Source: Pedobacter steynii
Lineage (GTDB): Bacteria > Bacteroidota > Bacteroidia > Sphingobacteriales > Sphingobacteriaceae
Assembly: GCF_900103665.1 (NCBI RefSeq)
Contig: NZ_FNGY01000005.1
Coordinates: forward strand, 404,641-468,640
Direction: 5' to 3'
DNA length: 64,000 bases
Shown here: one piece after another, positions 45,039-54,417 of the stretch
How the letters are laid out: the number at the start of each line of letters is the position of its first letter
Numbering within the stretch: position 1 is the stretch's first letter
Translations under genes and position numbers: made by a program
The notes under the pieces: model-generated
What the model saw: the letters and a program-made list of their open reading frames with translations, nothing else
Told to the model about the DNA's origin: nothing
Database searches by the model: none

Positions 45039-45320
45039 ATGAATATAGAACAGGTTAATGATGATAAAAAAGGCTGGTTTAAGGCTGTAGAAGAGGGGCA
45101 GGAAGCCGGACTGATGACTTATGTTTGGGCAGGTCCCGGAAAGATCATTATCGACCATACGGAAGTGAGTCCTGAGTTCTCGGGTAAAGGGGTAGGGAAG
45201 GCACTGGTGCTCGAAGCAGTTCGTTACGCCAGAGAAAGTAAAGTGAAAATCCTTCCTTTATGTCCTTTTGCCAAAAGCGTATTTGATAAGAATGCAGATT
45301 TGCAGGATGTCCTTTTCTAA
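45039..45320 (+). CDS. Small GNAT-like acetyltransferase (YidJ/COG2388 type)
   Basis: A 93-residue protein of the minimal GNAT-like family. KIIIDHTEVSPEFSGKGVGK carries the acetyl-CoA loop, and VKILPLCPFAKSVFDKN is the typical C-terminal strand-helix. These proteins bind acetyl-CoA; substrates are unknown. It lies between pirin and a flavin reductase in one transcript. Confidence 0.88.
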   Translation: MNIEQVNDDKKGWFKAVEEGQEAGLMTYVWAGPGKIIIDHTEVSPEFSGKGVGKALVLEAVRYARESKVKILPLCPFAKSVFDKNADLQDVLF

Positions 45321-45338
45321 TTAAAAATAAGTATACAG

Positions 45339-45875
45339 ATGAAAATTTTGGCCTTTGCGGGAAGTAACAGCAGTAGATCGATCAATAGAAAATTGGTGAT
45401 TCATACGCTTTCCTATTTTGAAGAGGAAAAGGTCACGCTATTAGACCTGAATGATTTTGAAATGCCACTTTTTTCAGTGGATAGAGAACGTAACGATGGT
45501 TATCCTCATAAGGCCCATCAATTACTGGAGCTCATTGCGGCATGTGACCTGATGATCGTATCCCTGGCAGAACATAACAACAGCTATACGACTGCTTTTA
45601 AGAATGTCATGGACTGGTGCTCCCGGATCAATGGAAAGTTTTTTCAGAATAAACCAATGTTGCTGATGAGTATTTCTCCGGGTGGCTTTGGTGGGGGAAA
45701 TGTCATGAATTCTGCGAAAGCTTATTTTCCGAAGTGTAGTGCGAATATTCTGGACACTTTTTCTCTTCCTTCTTTTAATCAGAATTTTGAAGAAAATGAA
45801 GGGATCATTCATCCGGAGATAAAGGCAGATTTTATCGCTAAGATTAAGGCTCTGAGAGAAGGCCTTAAAAAATAA
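45339..45875 (+). CDS. NADPH-dependent FMN reductase
   Basis: A 178-residue flavodoxin-like protein. The phosphate-binding loop is AGSNSSRSINRKLV at the N-terminus. SLAEHNNSYTTAFKNVMDW and LLMSISPGGFGGGNV are the other FMN-contact segments of the family. It probably reduces flavins, quinones or azo compounds. It closes the second redox transcript, which ends at a perfect 48-base palindrome. Confidence 0.92.
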   Translation: MKILAFAGSNSSRSINRKLVIHTLSYFEEEKVTLLDLNDFEMPLFSVDRERNDGYPHKAHQLLELIAACDLMIVSLAEHNNSYTTAFKNVMDWCSRINGKFFQNKPMLLMSISPGGFGGGNVMNSAKAYFPKCSANILDTFSLPSFNQNFEENEGIIHPEIKADFIAKIKALREGLKK

Positions 45876-45962
45876 GCCGGAAGAGTCCCCTCCCGGCCTA
45901 TCCTTATTAATCTCCCCTAAATAACTATATTTATGTATAGCATATGTCAAATGTATTTCTTT

Positions 45963-46010
45963 ATATGAAGCGAAAAAATACCTAATATTAGGTATTTTTT
46001 CGCTTCATAT
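45963..46010. terminator. Perfect 48-base palindrome, bidirectional terminator
   Basis: Two 24-base arms with no unpaired loop, starting ATATGAAGCGAAAAAATACC at 45963 and ending at 46010. Each arm contains an A6/T6 tract. It lies between the convergent flavin reductase (ends 45875) and CoA-transferase (ends 46031) genes. Confidence 0.8.
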
Positions 46011-46030
46011 TGAATGGGAACTGCTTGGTT

Positions 46031-47311
46031 TTAAGCGTTAAAACGATCTCGAAATGCGCGTTCCAGTGTTTCCCTATGCGTTGGGTGGGCAAGGCTGATT
46101 AATGCGGTTGCCCTTTGCTTTAAACTTTTGCCAAAGAGGTTCACCTTACCATACTCAGTAACGACCCAGTGAACATGCCCCCTTGTTGTGACCACTCCGG
46201 CACCTTCTTTCAAAAAAGGTACGATCCTGGAAATTCCTTTTGAAGTAATGGATGGGAGTGCAATGATGGGTTTTCCGCCCTCAGAGAGAGAAGCACCATG
46301 AATGAAGTCCATTTGTCCGCCAATTCCTGAATATTGATAAGTACCCATAGAGTCTGCACAGATCTGGCCGGTTAAATCCAGCTCAATGGCCGAATTGATT
46401 GCGGTAACTTTAGGGTTTTGACGGATGACACTGGTGTCGTTGGCATAGGAAATATCCATGACCCTGATGCTGGGGTTATCGTCAACAAAATCGTATAGCT
46501 TTTTTGTTCCGATCATAAAGGAAGTAATGGACTTACCCCGGTTTATTTTTTTAAGGCTGTTGTTGATCACTCCATTCTGAATCAATGGGATCACACCATC
46601 GGAAAGCATCTCTGTATGTAAACCAAGGTTCTTATGACCAGTCAGATTTTTCAACACCTGATCAGGGATTCCGCCGATTCCCAATTGCAAGGTGGCACCA
46701 TCTTCCACAAGAGAGGCGATATTCGCTCCGATAGTGACCATGGCTTCACTTGTTTTCGCTCCATAGTCCACTTCCGGTAATGCTTCTTCATGCCAGACCA
46801 AGGACTGGAACTTACTGATGTGCACAAAGCCATCACCATGTGTTCTGGGTACTTTGGGGTTCACCTGGGCAATGACGTGTTTTGAGGTGTCTACAGCTGC
46901 CCTGGCAATGTCAACAGAAGTGCCCAGAGAGCAATAGCCATGAGCGTCCGGTTCGGATACCTGAATTAAAGCCACATCAATAGGAAGGAAGCCTTCCTTA
47001 AATAATTTGGGAATCTGACTCAGGAAAACAGGAACGTAATCGCCATAAGGACTATTGACCACTGCCCGGGTATTGGTTGAGACAAACAGGGAATTAAAGA
47101 AAAAGCTTTCGCGGTAAGGGGCTGCATTGAAATCAATATCGCCAAGGGTGGTAATACTCGTGATTTCTACCTTTTTTAAATCTGCATGCCTTTCCTGGAG
47201 GGCTTTCACTAAATGAACGGGAGTGGCGGCGCTGCCATGAATAAAGACACGATCGCCGGATTTTATAGCTTGTACCGCTTGCGCTGCAGTAATGTAGGTG
47301 GGGGAATTCAT
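46031..47311 (-). CDS. Acetyl-CoA hydrolase / CoA-transferase family protein
   Basis: A 426-residue enzyme of the class that includes 4-hydroxybutyrate and acetate CoA-transferases. Two Rossmann-like halves are visible: AVQAIKSGDRVFIHGSAATP at the N-terminus, with LQLGIGGIPDQV and LGLHTEMLSDGV in the second half. The acyl-Glu intermediate would be in the TEMLSD or neighbouring segment. The C-terminal VVTEYGKVNLFGKSLKQRA is the family tail. It could move CoA between acetate and other acids or hydrolyse acetyl-CoA; the direction cannot be read. It is a single-gene unit. Confidence 0.9.
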   Translation of the reverse strand: MNSPTYITAAQAVQAIKSGDRVFIHGSAATPVHLVKALQERHADLKKVEITSITTLGDIDFNAAPYRESFFFNSLFVSTNTRAVVNSPYGDYVPVFLSQIPKLFKEGFLPIDVALIQVSEPDAHGYCSLGTSVDIARAAVDTSKHVIAQVNPKVPRTHGDGFVHISKFQSLVWHEEALPEVDYGAKTSEAMVTIGANIASLVEDGATLQLGIGGIPDQVLKNLTGHKNLGLHTEMLSDGVIPLIQNGVINNSLKKINRGKSITSFMIGTKKLYDFVDDNPSIRVMDISYANDTSVIRQNPKVTAINSAIELDLTGQICADSMGTYQYSGIGGQMDFIHGASLSEGGKPIIALPSITSKGISRIVPFLKEGAGVVTTRGHVHWVVTEYGKVNLFGKSLKQRATALISLAHPTHRETLERAFRDRFNA

Positions 47312-47484
47312 TTGTTACTTATTTAGTTTAAGGTAGTTATATTTTGAATGATCTATTGTTTTTCTATTTAAATCTTGAGGTAAATTTCCGGGTAATTGTC
47401 AGATAGAGAGGTGATAATGATCACTTTTACCCTTGATTTTCATCAGGAAAAGAACGGTTTTTATTAATTTTACAGCTTGGCAAA

Positions 47485-47856
47485 ATGGAGATGAAAAGCA
47501 AAGCGGCAACTGTAGACCAATACTTTTTGGAAATTCCAGAAAAAAAGATTGCTGTGTTGGCGATGGTAAGGACATTGTGTAAAGAGATTTTGATCGGGTA
47601 TGAGGAACATATGGCTTGTGGAATGCCTGCTTATTCCAGAAATGGTCTGGTGGCGCTGGTTTTTGCCGTTCAGAAAAATCAAATTAGTTTTTATAGCCTG
47701 AAGCAGGAAGTCATCAATGCAAATGTTGCTTTATCGCAGGGACTGAAGCCTGGGAAGCCGGTGATGCACTTTGACCGTTTGGAAGAAGTAGATTTTGAAT
47801 TAATCAGGAAGCTGTTAATGGATATTTTTAACGATAAACCTGTCCATTTCGTTTAG
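47485..47856 (+). CDS. Short DUF1801-family protein (YdhG-like)
   Basis: A 123-residue protein with the DUF1801 core HMACGMPAYSRNGLVALVFA followed by NQISFYSLKQ and GKPVMHFDRLEEVD. The family has no known reaction. Its last 42 bases overlap the 3' end of the convergent alpha/beta-hydrolase gene, so the two mRNAs would be antisense there. It has no obvious promoter box, although TTAATTTTA lies near 47465. Confidence 0.82.
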   Translation: MEMKSKAATVDQYFLEIPEKKIAVLAMVRTLCKEILIGYEEHMACGMPAYSRNGLVALVFAVQKNQISFYSLKQEVINANVALSQGLKPGKPVMHFDRLEEVDFELIRKLLMDIFNDKPVHFV

Positions 47857-48678
47857 CACCCTTGGATCGGTTAATATTTTGGAATGACTTGTTTCTTCGT
47901 ACGCGGAAGCTATTGTTTCCGGATTCTCTTTTAGGAATGCTTCGATATAACTGCTTGGGGAGATGAGGTCATTTGAATCGTAAATCAACAGGTGTTTCAA
48001 CTGATCAGAAAAGTCATAGATTTTATTCAATACAAAATGCTCGGTTTTCTGTTCAAATAGTTTCTCAAAATCAGCAAAGAACCTTTCCCGTGCTTCGCCG
48101 GAAGTTTTTACCGCCTCCATAGAGGCAATAAAATTGTCCTTTAAGTTTACCATTGGTGCAATACTGATTAATAGCTGTGGATAGGCTTTGCTTTGCTGTA
48201 AGGCTAAAGCGTTGGCCATACCACCCAAAGAATGACCGATCATGACCTGCGGTATACCTGCATGAATAAAGAGTTGTTTGATGGATTCTGCATAGAGAAA
48301 AAGGTTGCTGATCTCTCCTTCAGAACTTCCATTCCCAGGTGCATCAAAAGACCAGATTTGGAAATCTTTGTTTGCCCTGAGCATGGAAATAATTTCGCTG
48401 AAGTCACTGCCTTTGGAGCCCCATCCATGACTAAGTAGTATCTTAACAGGTCCATTTCCCCATTTAAAGCAATTGATCTTTAAATCCGACTGGCTAAAAT
48501 ATTGATCATGTACTTTTAATGAGGTGATTTCCGCTTCATCCAATAATTTTTGCTGATGGAGGCGGAGCGGCATTTTTGGCGAATAACAAATCAGCTGCCA
48601 GAGCAGTGCTTGTAACTGATCAGGTTCTCCGCCAGATAAGTTTTTGATGTCCTCTACGATCTTCCTCAGTTTTTTCAT
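47815..48678 (-). CDS. Alpha/beta-hydrolase
   Basis: A 287-residue cytoplasmic hydrolase. SHGWGSKGSDF forms the oxyanion region, MIGHSLGGMANALAL is the nucleophile elbow, DSNDLISP carries the acid and ETSHSKILTD carries the catalytic His. The first about 55 residues are a helical lead-in without a signal peptide. Esterase or lipase activity is likely; the substrate is unknown. It overlaps the convergent DUF1801 gene by 42 bases. Confidence 0.9.
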   Translation of the reverse strand: MKKLRKIVEDIKNLSGGEPDQLQALLWQLICYSPKMPLRLHQQKLLDEAEITSLKVHDQYFSQSDLKINCFKWGNGPVKILLSHGWGSKGSDFSEIISMLRANKDFQIWSFDAPGNGSSEGEISNLFLYAESIKQLFIHAGIPQVMIGHSLGGMANALALQQSKAYPQLLISIAPMVNLKDNFIASMEAVKTSGEARERFFADFEKLFEQKTEHFVLNKIYDFSDQLKHLLIYDSNDLISPSSYIEAFLKENPETIASAYEETSHSKILTDPRVLNEMDRFIVKNIH

Positions 48679-48866
48679 TGGAACATATTGTCTTTTAGTG
48701 GTTATGAAGCTATCATGCGCCTATTATTTATTGCTTTCAATGGTATTCAGGAGCTCGCAAGCGAGGTTCATTGCTTTTTGTAAGCGGTATGCTTATGATG
48801 GTTTCATTGATATTTTGTTTTGATATCCAATTTGCACAATTAAACCGGGAAATTATTCAGCCTGGG

Positions 48867-49757
48867 TCAGGATTGATCAATGAGCTCCTTTTGCAGGCTC
48901 TTAGATGTTTTACTCTCGCCATTGTGGCTCCATCCCGGAGGATAAAACAGGTATTTTATCTTATTCTTCCAGCCCGGTGCTTTTTTTACATCATCGGAAA
49001 GGGCAATCAGTTCATGGAAAATAATGTTTACTGCCCCTGGTTCCGGCTGACTGGTCAATCCGTATCTGATTTCTTCTCCCGGAATTTCTTCCTGAAAAGT
49101 GCCAAACATTCTATCCCATAAAATCAGTACCATGCCCATGTTTTTATCCAGATAGCGGACGTTGCTTGCATGATGTACACGGTGATGGGAAGGGGTGACT
49201 AAAATATACTCAATAATAGGATGCAGTTTGCCGATCGCCTGAGTATGTACTAAATTTCCATAGATCTGGGTGATCAGGTAAGCAAAGAGGATATCGAAGG
49301 CATTAAAGCCCATCAATGCCAGTGGCAGGTAGAAGAATACCCGGTATAATGGCTCAAATACGGTGGAACGGAAGCCCGTGGTCAGGTTAAAATATTCCGA
49401 AGAATGGTGGGTGACGTGCATTGCCCAAAACAGACGCACGTAATGCCCGGTGGCATGGAGTACCCAGTAGAGAAAGTCCTGTGCCAGGATCAATACAGTC
49501 CAATAAAGGAAAGCATTGGAAATTTCAAAAAAACGGAACTCGTGATAAAAGTAATCGAGTAAGAAAAAGGTGCCGGTTTTCATGGTCAGGTTGATCACAA
49601 AAGCGACAGTCATCAGGTAGATATTGGTCCAGGTATCACGCCCATGATAAACCTTTTTATCATGGGCATAACTGAAGTACATTTCTACTAAAGTAAGTAG
49701 AATAACAAATCCAAAGAGGGAAACTATACTCAGGTTTTTGTCTAATAATTCATTCAT
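48867..49757 (-). CDS. Sterol desaturase / fatty-acid hydroxylase family protein
   Basis: A 296-residue membrane di-iron enzyme with about five hydrophobic segments. The histidine clusters HATGHY, HVTHHS and HHRVHHASN match the H-x3-4-H, H-x2-3-HH, H-x2-3-HH pattern of the superfamily. Bacterial members hydroxylate or desaturate fatty acids, carotenoids or lipid headgroups. Its start lies only one base after the stop of the DUF4249 gene, so it is probably translated as part of the TonB-receptor operon, an unusual setting. Confidence 0.9.
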   Translation of the reverse strand: MNELLDKNLSIVSLFGFVILLTLVEMYFSYAHDKKVYHGRDTWTNIYLMTVAFVINLTMKTGTFFLLDYFYHEFRFFEISNAFLYWTVLILAQDFLYWVLHATGHYVRLFWAMHVTHHSSEYFNLTTGFRSTVFEPLYRVFFYLPLALMGFNAFDILFAYLITQIYGNLVHTQAIGKLHPIIEYILVTPSHHRVHHASNVRYLDKNMGMVLILWDRMFGTFQEEIPGEEIRYGLTSQPEPGAVNIIFHELIALSDDVKKAPGWKNKIKYLFYPPGWSHNGESKTSKSLQKELIDQS

Positions 49758-49758
49758 T

Positions 49759-50559
49759 TTATGGAATCACTAAAGTCCTTTTTTGAACAGTGTGAGCACT
49801 GAAGAAACCAAGAGCACCACCTGTTACATTACTTATAGGATTGGCTGGTGAGGCTCCGTTATCAGAGCCTTCTGCGTTGCCTAAACTATGGAGGTAAAGA
49901 TACGCAGAAGCATCTATACTGTGCATTTCTACACCTAATTTGTCTCCTTTTTTAAAATCCCTTGACAAATCATCGGTCTCATTCTGGAAGCTTACAGTAG
50001 AATTTACTTCCTGACCAGGGGTAAACTCATCATTCATCACTGAAAAGTTTCGTTGTTTTTTATCGTTGACAAACAACTGAAACCAATAGTAGTTCTGGCG
50101 CTCCAGCGGGTCTTTATATTTTACATAAGCAGTTGTCCGGCTTTTGCCAAAGTCTGATGCTTTCATATAGAAATCATCAAAGGGTACATTTTCAGGCATG
50201 GTACTGGAAGCGGTAAATGTTTTTCCGTCTACATTAACCGTCATCATATAGGTCTGACCCGGAGTTCCGTTAATGGTATTGGTCTTATACACACCAGGAC
50301 TGCTTTCAGAAAGTGTTACAACGACACCATTGTTTGTTATTTTAACAACTGCCCCGCCAATTCCAATAAAATCGTTGTCGTCTTTAAAGTTTTTTGTTTT
50401 GCTCAGCAAAACTGAACAAGCACCAGGCTCATTGGTAATCGTTCCTTCGATCACATACCTTTCTTCATTGTCGATACGTTTTAATTCTATCACTTTTTCA
50501 CAAGACCAGAACAAAGTAGAGAAGAGCATTAAAAGCAATAATTTTGGTATGTTTTTCAT
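49759..50559 (-). CDS. DUF4249 lipoprotein partner of the TonB receptor
   Basis: A 266-residue lipoprotein. I start at 50559 (MKNIPKLLLLMLF), because the reading from 50658 adds 33 residues with no signal-like sequence and would overlap the receptor gene. The lipobox is FWSC with Cys19. DUF4249 proteins carry beta-sandwich repeats (RYVIEGTITNEPGACSV, TYMMTVNVDGKTF) and are found beside TonB receptors in Bacteroidota, likely as surface-exposed accessory proteins. The gene is 64 bases downstream of the receptor. Confidence 0.88.
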   Translation of the reverse strand: MKNIPKLLLLMLFSTLFWSCEKVIELKRIDNEERYVIEGTITNEPGACSVLLSKTKNFKDDNDFIGIGGAVVKITNNGVVVTLSESSPGVYKTNTINGTPGQTYMMTVNVDGKTFTASSTMPENVPFDDFYMKASDFGKSRTTAYVKYKDPLERQNYYWFQLFVNDKKQRNFSVMNDEFTPGQEVNSTVSFQNETDDLSRDFKKGDKLGVEMHSIDASAYLYLHSLGNAEGSDNGASPANPISNVTGGALGFFSAHTVQKRTLVIP

Positions 50560-50623
50560 GTTAATTGCTGTTTGTAAGGGGGATCTGGATGATGTTTTCA
50601 TCTTTATATTTTGAATGGTAGGT

Positions 50624-53269
50624 TTAAAACTTGAAATCATAAGAAACTGAAGGAACAAACCTGAATAAAGTAGTTTTTACCGCTTCAGTTTTAGTAGGAT
50701 CTTTTTCATTTTCCCTGAAATTGATTCTATAGGCGTTTGATCTTCCATAAGCATTGAAAAGACTAAAATTAAGTTCCGAAGAGAATTTTTTTGTCTTTTT
50801 CAGGGTACGTGTGGCACCAAGGTCTAACCTGTGGTATGCCGGCATCCGTTCTGCATTCCTGCTGGAATAATAGTAATAACTTTCTCCCAACAGGTTGTAT
50901 TTCGCATTGGGGTAGGTGACTGCATTTCCTGTAGCAAAAACCCAGTTGGCAGAAACTGACCATTTTTTATTGAGCTGATACATCGTGACAATGGATATGT
51001 CATGGGTTCTGTCCTGTCTGGTATTGTACCATTCATTATTGTTGATCCCATCAACCTGTCTTTCTGATTTGGAAAGGGTATAAGCAATCCATCCGGTGAA
51101 CTTTCCTGTTTTCTTTTTAATCAGCCATTCTATTCCATAGGCACGACCTTTACCAAAAAGTAATTGAGTTTCAATAGGTTTGTTGGTGTAGATGTTGGCC
51201 CCGTTACGGTAATCAATCTGGTTTTTAAGGTCTTTATAATAGGCCTCAACAGTAAACTCATATGCATTTTGGGCAAAATCTTTATAATAACCTAATGACA
51301 CCTGATCGCTGGTTTCCGGTTTGATGATATTTGTACTGGCTACCCATCTGTCTAATGGAGAAGAAGCATTTGAGTTGGAAATTAAGTGGAGGTTTTGTGC
51401 ATTGCGGACATAGGAAGCTTTAATTGCTGTCGACCCGTTCAGTTGAAGAGCCGCTGCAAGCCGGGGTTCCAGGTTCAAATATGTTTTTACAATTTCTCCT
51501 TTTTTGTAGCTCTTTTGGCCTGTAACTCCGCCTTCTTCATTGATATTGTAGTAATCACCTTTTCCAAGGATACTGAAGGCTGATAAGCGAAGACCATAGG
51601 TAAGGCTAAATGCATCGCTGACTTTCCAGGTGTTGCTGGCATATATTGCATTTTCCAGTGAATACCTGTTTTGCAGGTCTTGTGAAATCATTCCTGAATT
51701 TCCGGATGCCCTGACCTCTCCGGGTTTTATGGTGTGATATATTGCATTTAGTCCGAAACTTAAGGTATTTTTATCGTTTAAGTACCATTGCAGGTCCTGT
51801 TTGAAGTTCCAGTCCTTGATTTGTGAGAATAAAGAAAGCGAACTCTCGTCCTGGTCTGTCTTTACCTGATAATTATAATTGCTGTAGATGATAGAGGTGT
51901 TAGAGAAAAGTTTGCTGTTAAAAATATGATTCCAGCGGATTGTTGATGTGATGTTACCCCAATCAATCCCGTTCACCTTATCTGCACCCAATACATCGCG
52001 GCCCAGATATGCAGAGACGAATAAACGGTCTTTCTCTCCCAGAATGTAATTCGCTTTGGCATTAACATCGTAGAAATACAGCTTTGCATCCTTGACAGTC
52101 GAATCTGAAGAAAGTTTTAGAAAAGCATCTAAATAAGTTCTCCTTGCGGAGATCAGAAAGGAAGATTTTTCTTTTTGTATCGGGCCCTCTACATTTATAC
52201 GGGCAGCAATCAGGCCTACACCTCCGCTAACCCCAAATTTTTGATTATTCCCATCGTTCATTCTCACATCCATTACAGAAGATAAACCTCCTCCATATTG
52301 TGCAGGCATTCCACTTTTATACAGGGTCACATTTTTAATGGCATCTGAGTTAAAGGTAGAAAAGAAGCCAAGCAGGTGAGAGGCGTTGTAAACAGGAGCT
52401 TCGTCGAGAAGGATCATATTTTGATCTGCGCCTCCTCCACGAACAAAAAGGCCTCCGGTGCCATCTCCTGAAGATTTGACACCAGGCAACAGCTGTAATG
52501 TTTTAATGACATCCCGTTCGCCAAGTACGACAGGGATGTTTTTGGTCTCACTGATGTTCAGCCGTTCCATTCCCATTTGTGGGTTGTCCAGATTTCTTTT
52601 TGCAGTTGTGGCACTAATCGTTACGGTCTCCAGCTCATTTGCGTCATCTTCTAAAGCGATGTTCAGGGTCATCGATTTATTCAGTTCTATTGATTTTTTA
52701 AGGGTCTTGGAACCTATCGCACTGATTTCCATTACATAGCTTCCGTTAGGTACCGAAAGGGAATAAAAGCCATATTCATTACTCATCGTGGCCAGTTTCG
52801 TTCCACTTAGCCTAATGGTTGCAGCAATTAGTGTTTCTCCGGTTTTAGAAGAAGATATTGTACCACCTATAGTATGTTTTTCTTGGTTTAGTGCCGGATT
52901 CGCCGCCGGGTCGGCGAGGGGCTTTTTTGCTTTTTCAGCATCATACCGGATATAAATTTCATTGTCTAACTCAGAAAATTTAAAAGGCTGATTGGAGAGG
53001 GCAGTGGTTAAGATCTCGTTCAGGCTCTTGTTTTGGGCCTGAATACTAATCTTTATTTTGCTGTTGGCAACTTGTTCGTTGTAGGTGAATTTGATACCAC
53101 TTGCATTGCTGATTTTATCCAATGCTGTTTTTAGGGCTTCATCTTTAAGGCTAATGCTGATTTTTTTCTCCAGAGGTGCCTGAGCATAAGAGCTGGCCTG
53201 AACAAATACTAAAATGAGTAACAAGATGGCGATAAATGCCAGGAACCTTTTAGGTCCGTATTTTTTCAT
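50624..53269 (-). CDS. TonB-dependent receptor with N-terminal STN signalling domain
   Basis: An 881-residue outer-membrane transporter. Order: signal peptide (1-about 29, ending SYAQA), STN domain (about 35-110), carboxypeptidase-regulatory-like domain (about 130-215, GGTISSSKTGETLIAATIRL), plug (about 235-345, VLGERDVIKTLQLLPGVKSS and FVRGGGADQNMILLDEAPVY) and a 22-strand-type barrel to the C-terminal DFKF. The STN domain talks to FecR in surface signalling. FecR and the ECF sigma factor lie directly upstream, so ligand binding should induce this operon. The substrate is unknown. Confidence 0.93.
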   Translation of the reverse strand: MKKYGPKRFLAFIAILLLILVFVQASSYAQAPLEKKISISLKDEALKTALDKISNASGIKFTYNEQVANSKIKISIQAQNKSLNEILTTALSNQPFKFSELDNEIYIRYDAEKAKKPLADPAANPALNQEKHTIGGTISSSKTGETLIAATIRLSGTKLATMSNEYGFYSLSVPNGSYVMEISAIGSKTLKKSIELNKSMTLNIALEDDANELETVTISATTAKRNLDNPQMGMERLNISETKNIPVVLGERDVIKTLQLLPGVKSSGDGTGGLFVRGGGADQNMILLDEAPVYNASHLLGFFSTFNSDAIKNVTLYKSGMPAQYGGGLSSVMDVRMNDGNNQKFGVSGGVGLIAARINVEGPIQKEKSSFLISARRTYLDAFLKLSSDSTVKDAKLYFYDVNAKANYILGEKDRLFVSAYLGRDVLGADKVNGIDWGNITSTIRWNHIFNSKLFSNTSIIYSNYNYQVKTDQDESSLSLFSQIKDWNFKQDLQWYLNDKNTLSFGLNAIYHTIKPGEVRASGNSGMISQDLQNRYSLENAIYASNTWKVSDAFSLTYGLRLSAFSILGKGDYYNINEEGGVTGQKSYKKGEIVKTYLNLEPRLAAALQLNGSTAIKASYVRNAQNLHLISNSNASSPLDRWVASTNIIKPETSDQVSLGYYKDFAQNAYEFTVEAYYKDLKNQIDYRNGANIYTNKPIETQLLFGKGRAYGIEWLIKKKTGKFTGWIAYTLSKSERQVDGINNNEWYNTRQDRTHDISIVTMYQLNKKWSVSANWVFATGNAVTYPNAKYNLLGESYYYYSSRNAERMPAYHRLDLGATRTLKKTKKFSSELNFSLFNAYGRSNAYRINFRENEKDPTKTEAVKTTLFRFVPSVSYDFKF

Positions 53270-53380
53270 AACTTTATGTTTAAATATTGATTTTTTTCTG
53301 CCCTATAGTTCTCAAGGCTTGGGCATTTATTAAATTGATTTAGATACTTGTCCGGGATTCTAGCTGTAGAACCCGGACAT

Positions 53381-54370
53381 TTATTTTAGGATTACATACT
53401 GTCCTCCGTCTTTTTTCCAATTGGCTTCCATTACTGTGCATAATTTATTTAGTGTTTGTGTGCTTGATTTTGTCATGTCCAGGTTCCCATAAAACAGGCT
53501 TTTGTTCAATTCAGGACTTAACTGAATCTTAATCTGGTATTGGAGTTCGAGGTCCTTTACGACTTCCGCTAATGCCGTTCCTTTATAATCAAAATGGCCT
53601 AAACGCCTGTTTAAATAATCACCGGCATTTGGAAAATTGGCTTTGCTGATTTTTCCTTCAGCCTTGTTAATGGTCACCTGTTGATTGGCAACGATGGTTT
53701 CTTCGGTTGTGCTGTTTTCCCTTTGAAGGGCAACGGCAACCTTTCCGGTGACGAGCGTTACGCTAACGTCCTGGTTTTGCTGATAGGCGGAAATGTTAAA
53801 GCTTGTTCCCAAGACCCTGGTGCTTATCTGCCCGCTTTGGATGATGAAAGGATGGCTGGCATCATGCGCCACTTCAAAAAAGGCTTCTCCTTCCAGGGCG
53901 ATCATACGGCTGTTCCCGACAAATTTATCCGGGTATTTTAAAGTACTGTTGGGGCTAAGCCATACCCTGGTGCCGTCTGAAAGTTCCAATTGCTTCCGTT
54001 GGGCCTGTGCGCTGAAGCTCTGCAGCTGATGAACCGGGCTGATGGCATTCCATAGGGTTGATCTGAAAAAGAAAAGCCCGGTACCTATCAACAGGATTGC
54101 TGCGGCTGCAGCAACAGACCGAAAGCCGTAGCGAATCCTGCGGGTTGGGGAAAGTTTAATCTGTTTTGCTTCTTTAGGCAGGAAATCCGGAATAAGACCT
54201 GTTTCGGGAATGCGCTGGGTTTGATCCCAACTTGCAGACATCAGCTCAAGAATGGTTTCGTCATCCTTGCTGTTGTCGATCAGCACAAAGAAGCGTTGCA
54301 GCTCTTCTGCTGTACACTCATTTGTCAAATACAATTGATATAGCCGTTTTAGTTCTTCTTTTTCTTCCAT
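53381..54370 (-). CDS. FecR-family anti-sigma factor
   Basis: A 329-residue single-pass membrane protein. The cytoplasmic N-terminus (1-about 82) would hold the sigma factor. A membrane helix at about 85-102 (AAAAAILLIGTGLFFF) follows. The FecR domain (about 115-225) contains RKQLELSDGTRVWLSPNS and GEAFFEVAHD. A C-terminal DUF4974/STN-like domain (about 250-327) ends VILK. It lies 47 bases after the sigma gene and 111 bases before the receptor gene. Confidence 0.94.
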   Translation of the reverse strand: MEEKEELKRLYQLYLTNECTAEELQRFFVLIDNSKDDETILELMSASWDQTQRIPETGLIPDFLPKEAKQIKLSPTRRIRYGFRSVAAAAAILLIGTGLFFFRSTLWNAISPVHQLQSFSAQAQRKQLELSDGTRVWLSPNSTLKYPDKFVGNSRMIALEGEAFFEVAHDASHPFIIQSGQISTRVLGTSFNISAYQQNQDVSVTLVTGKVAVALQRENSTTEETIVANQQVTINKAEGKISKANFPNAGDYLNRRLGHFDYKGTALAEVVKDLELQYQIKIQLSPELNKSLFYGNLDMTKSSTQTLNKLCTVMEANWKKDGGQYVILK

Positions 54371-54417
54371 GGTTTGACCCTTTCCTATCTACAATACAAT
54401 TGTAAGGAAGAGAGGGA

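Noticed and set aside
48679..48866. Plus-strand frame between the alpha/beta-hydrolase and desaturase genes
   Set aside because: The frame runs mostly over the 3' part of the desaturase gene and has no motif or promoter; the 188-base gap itself shows nothing clear.
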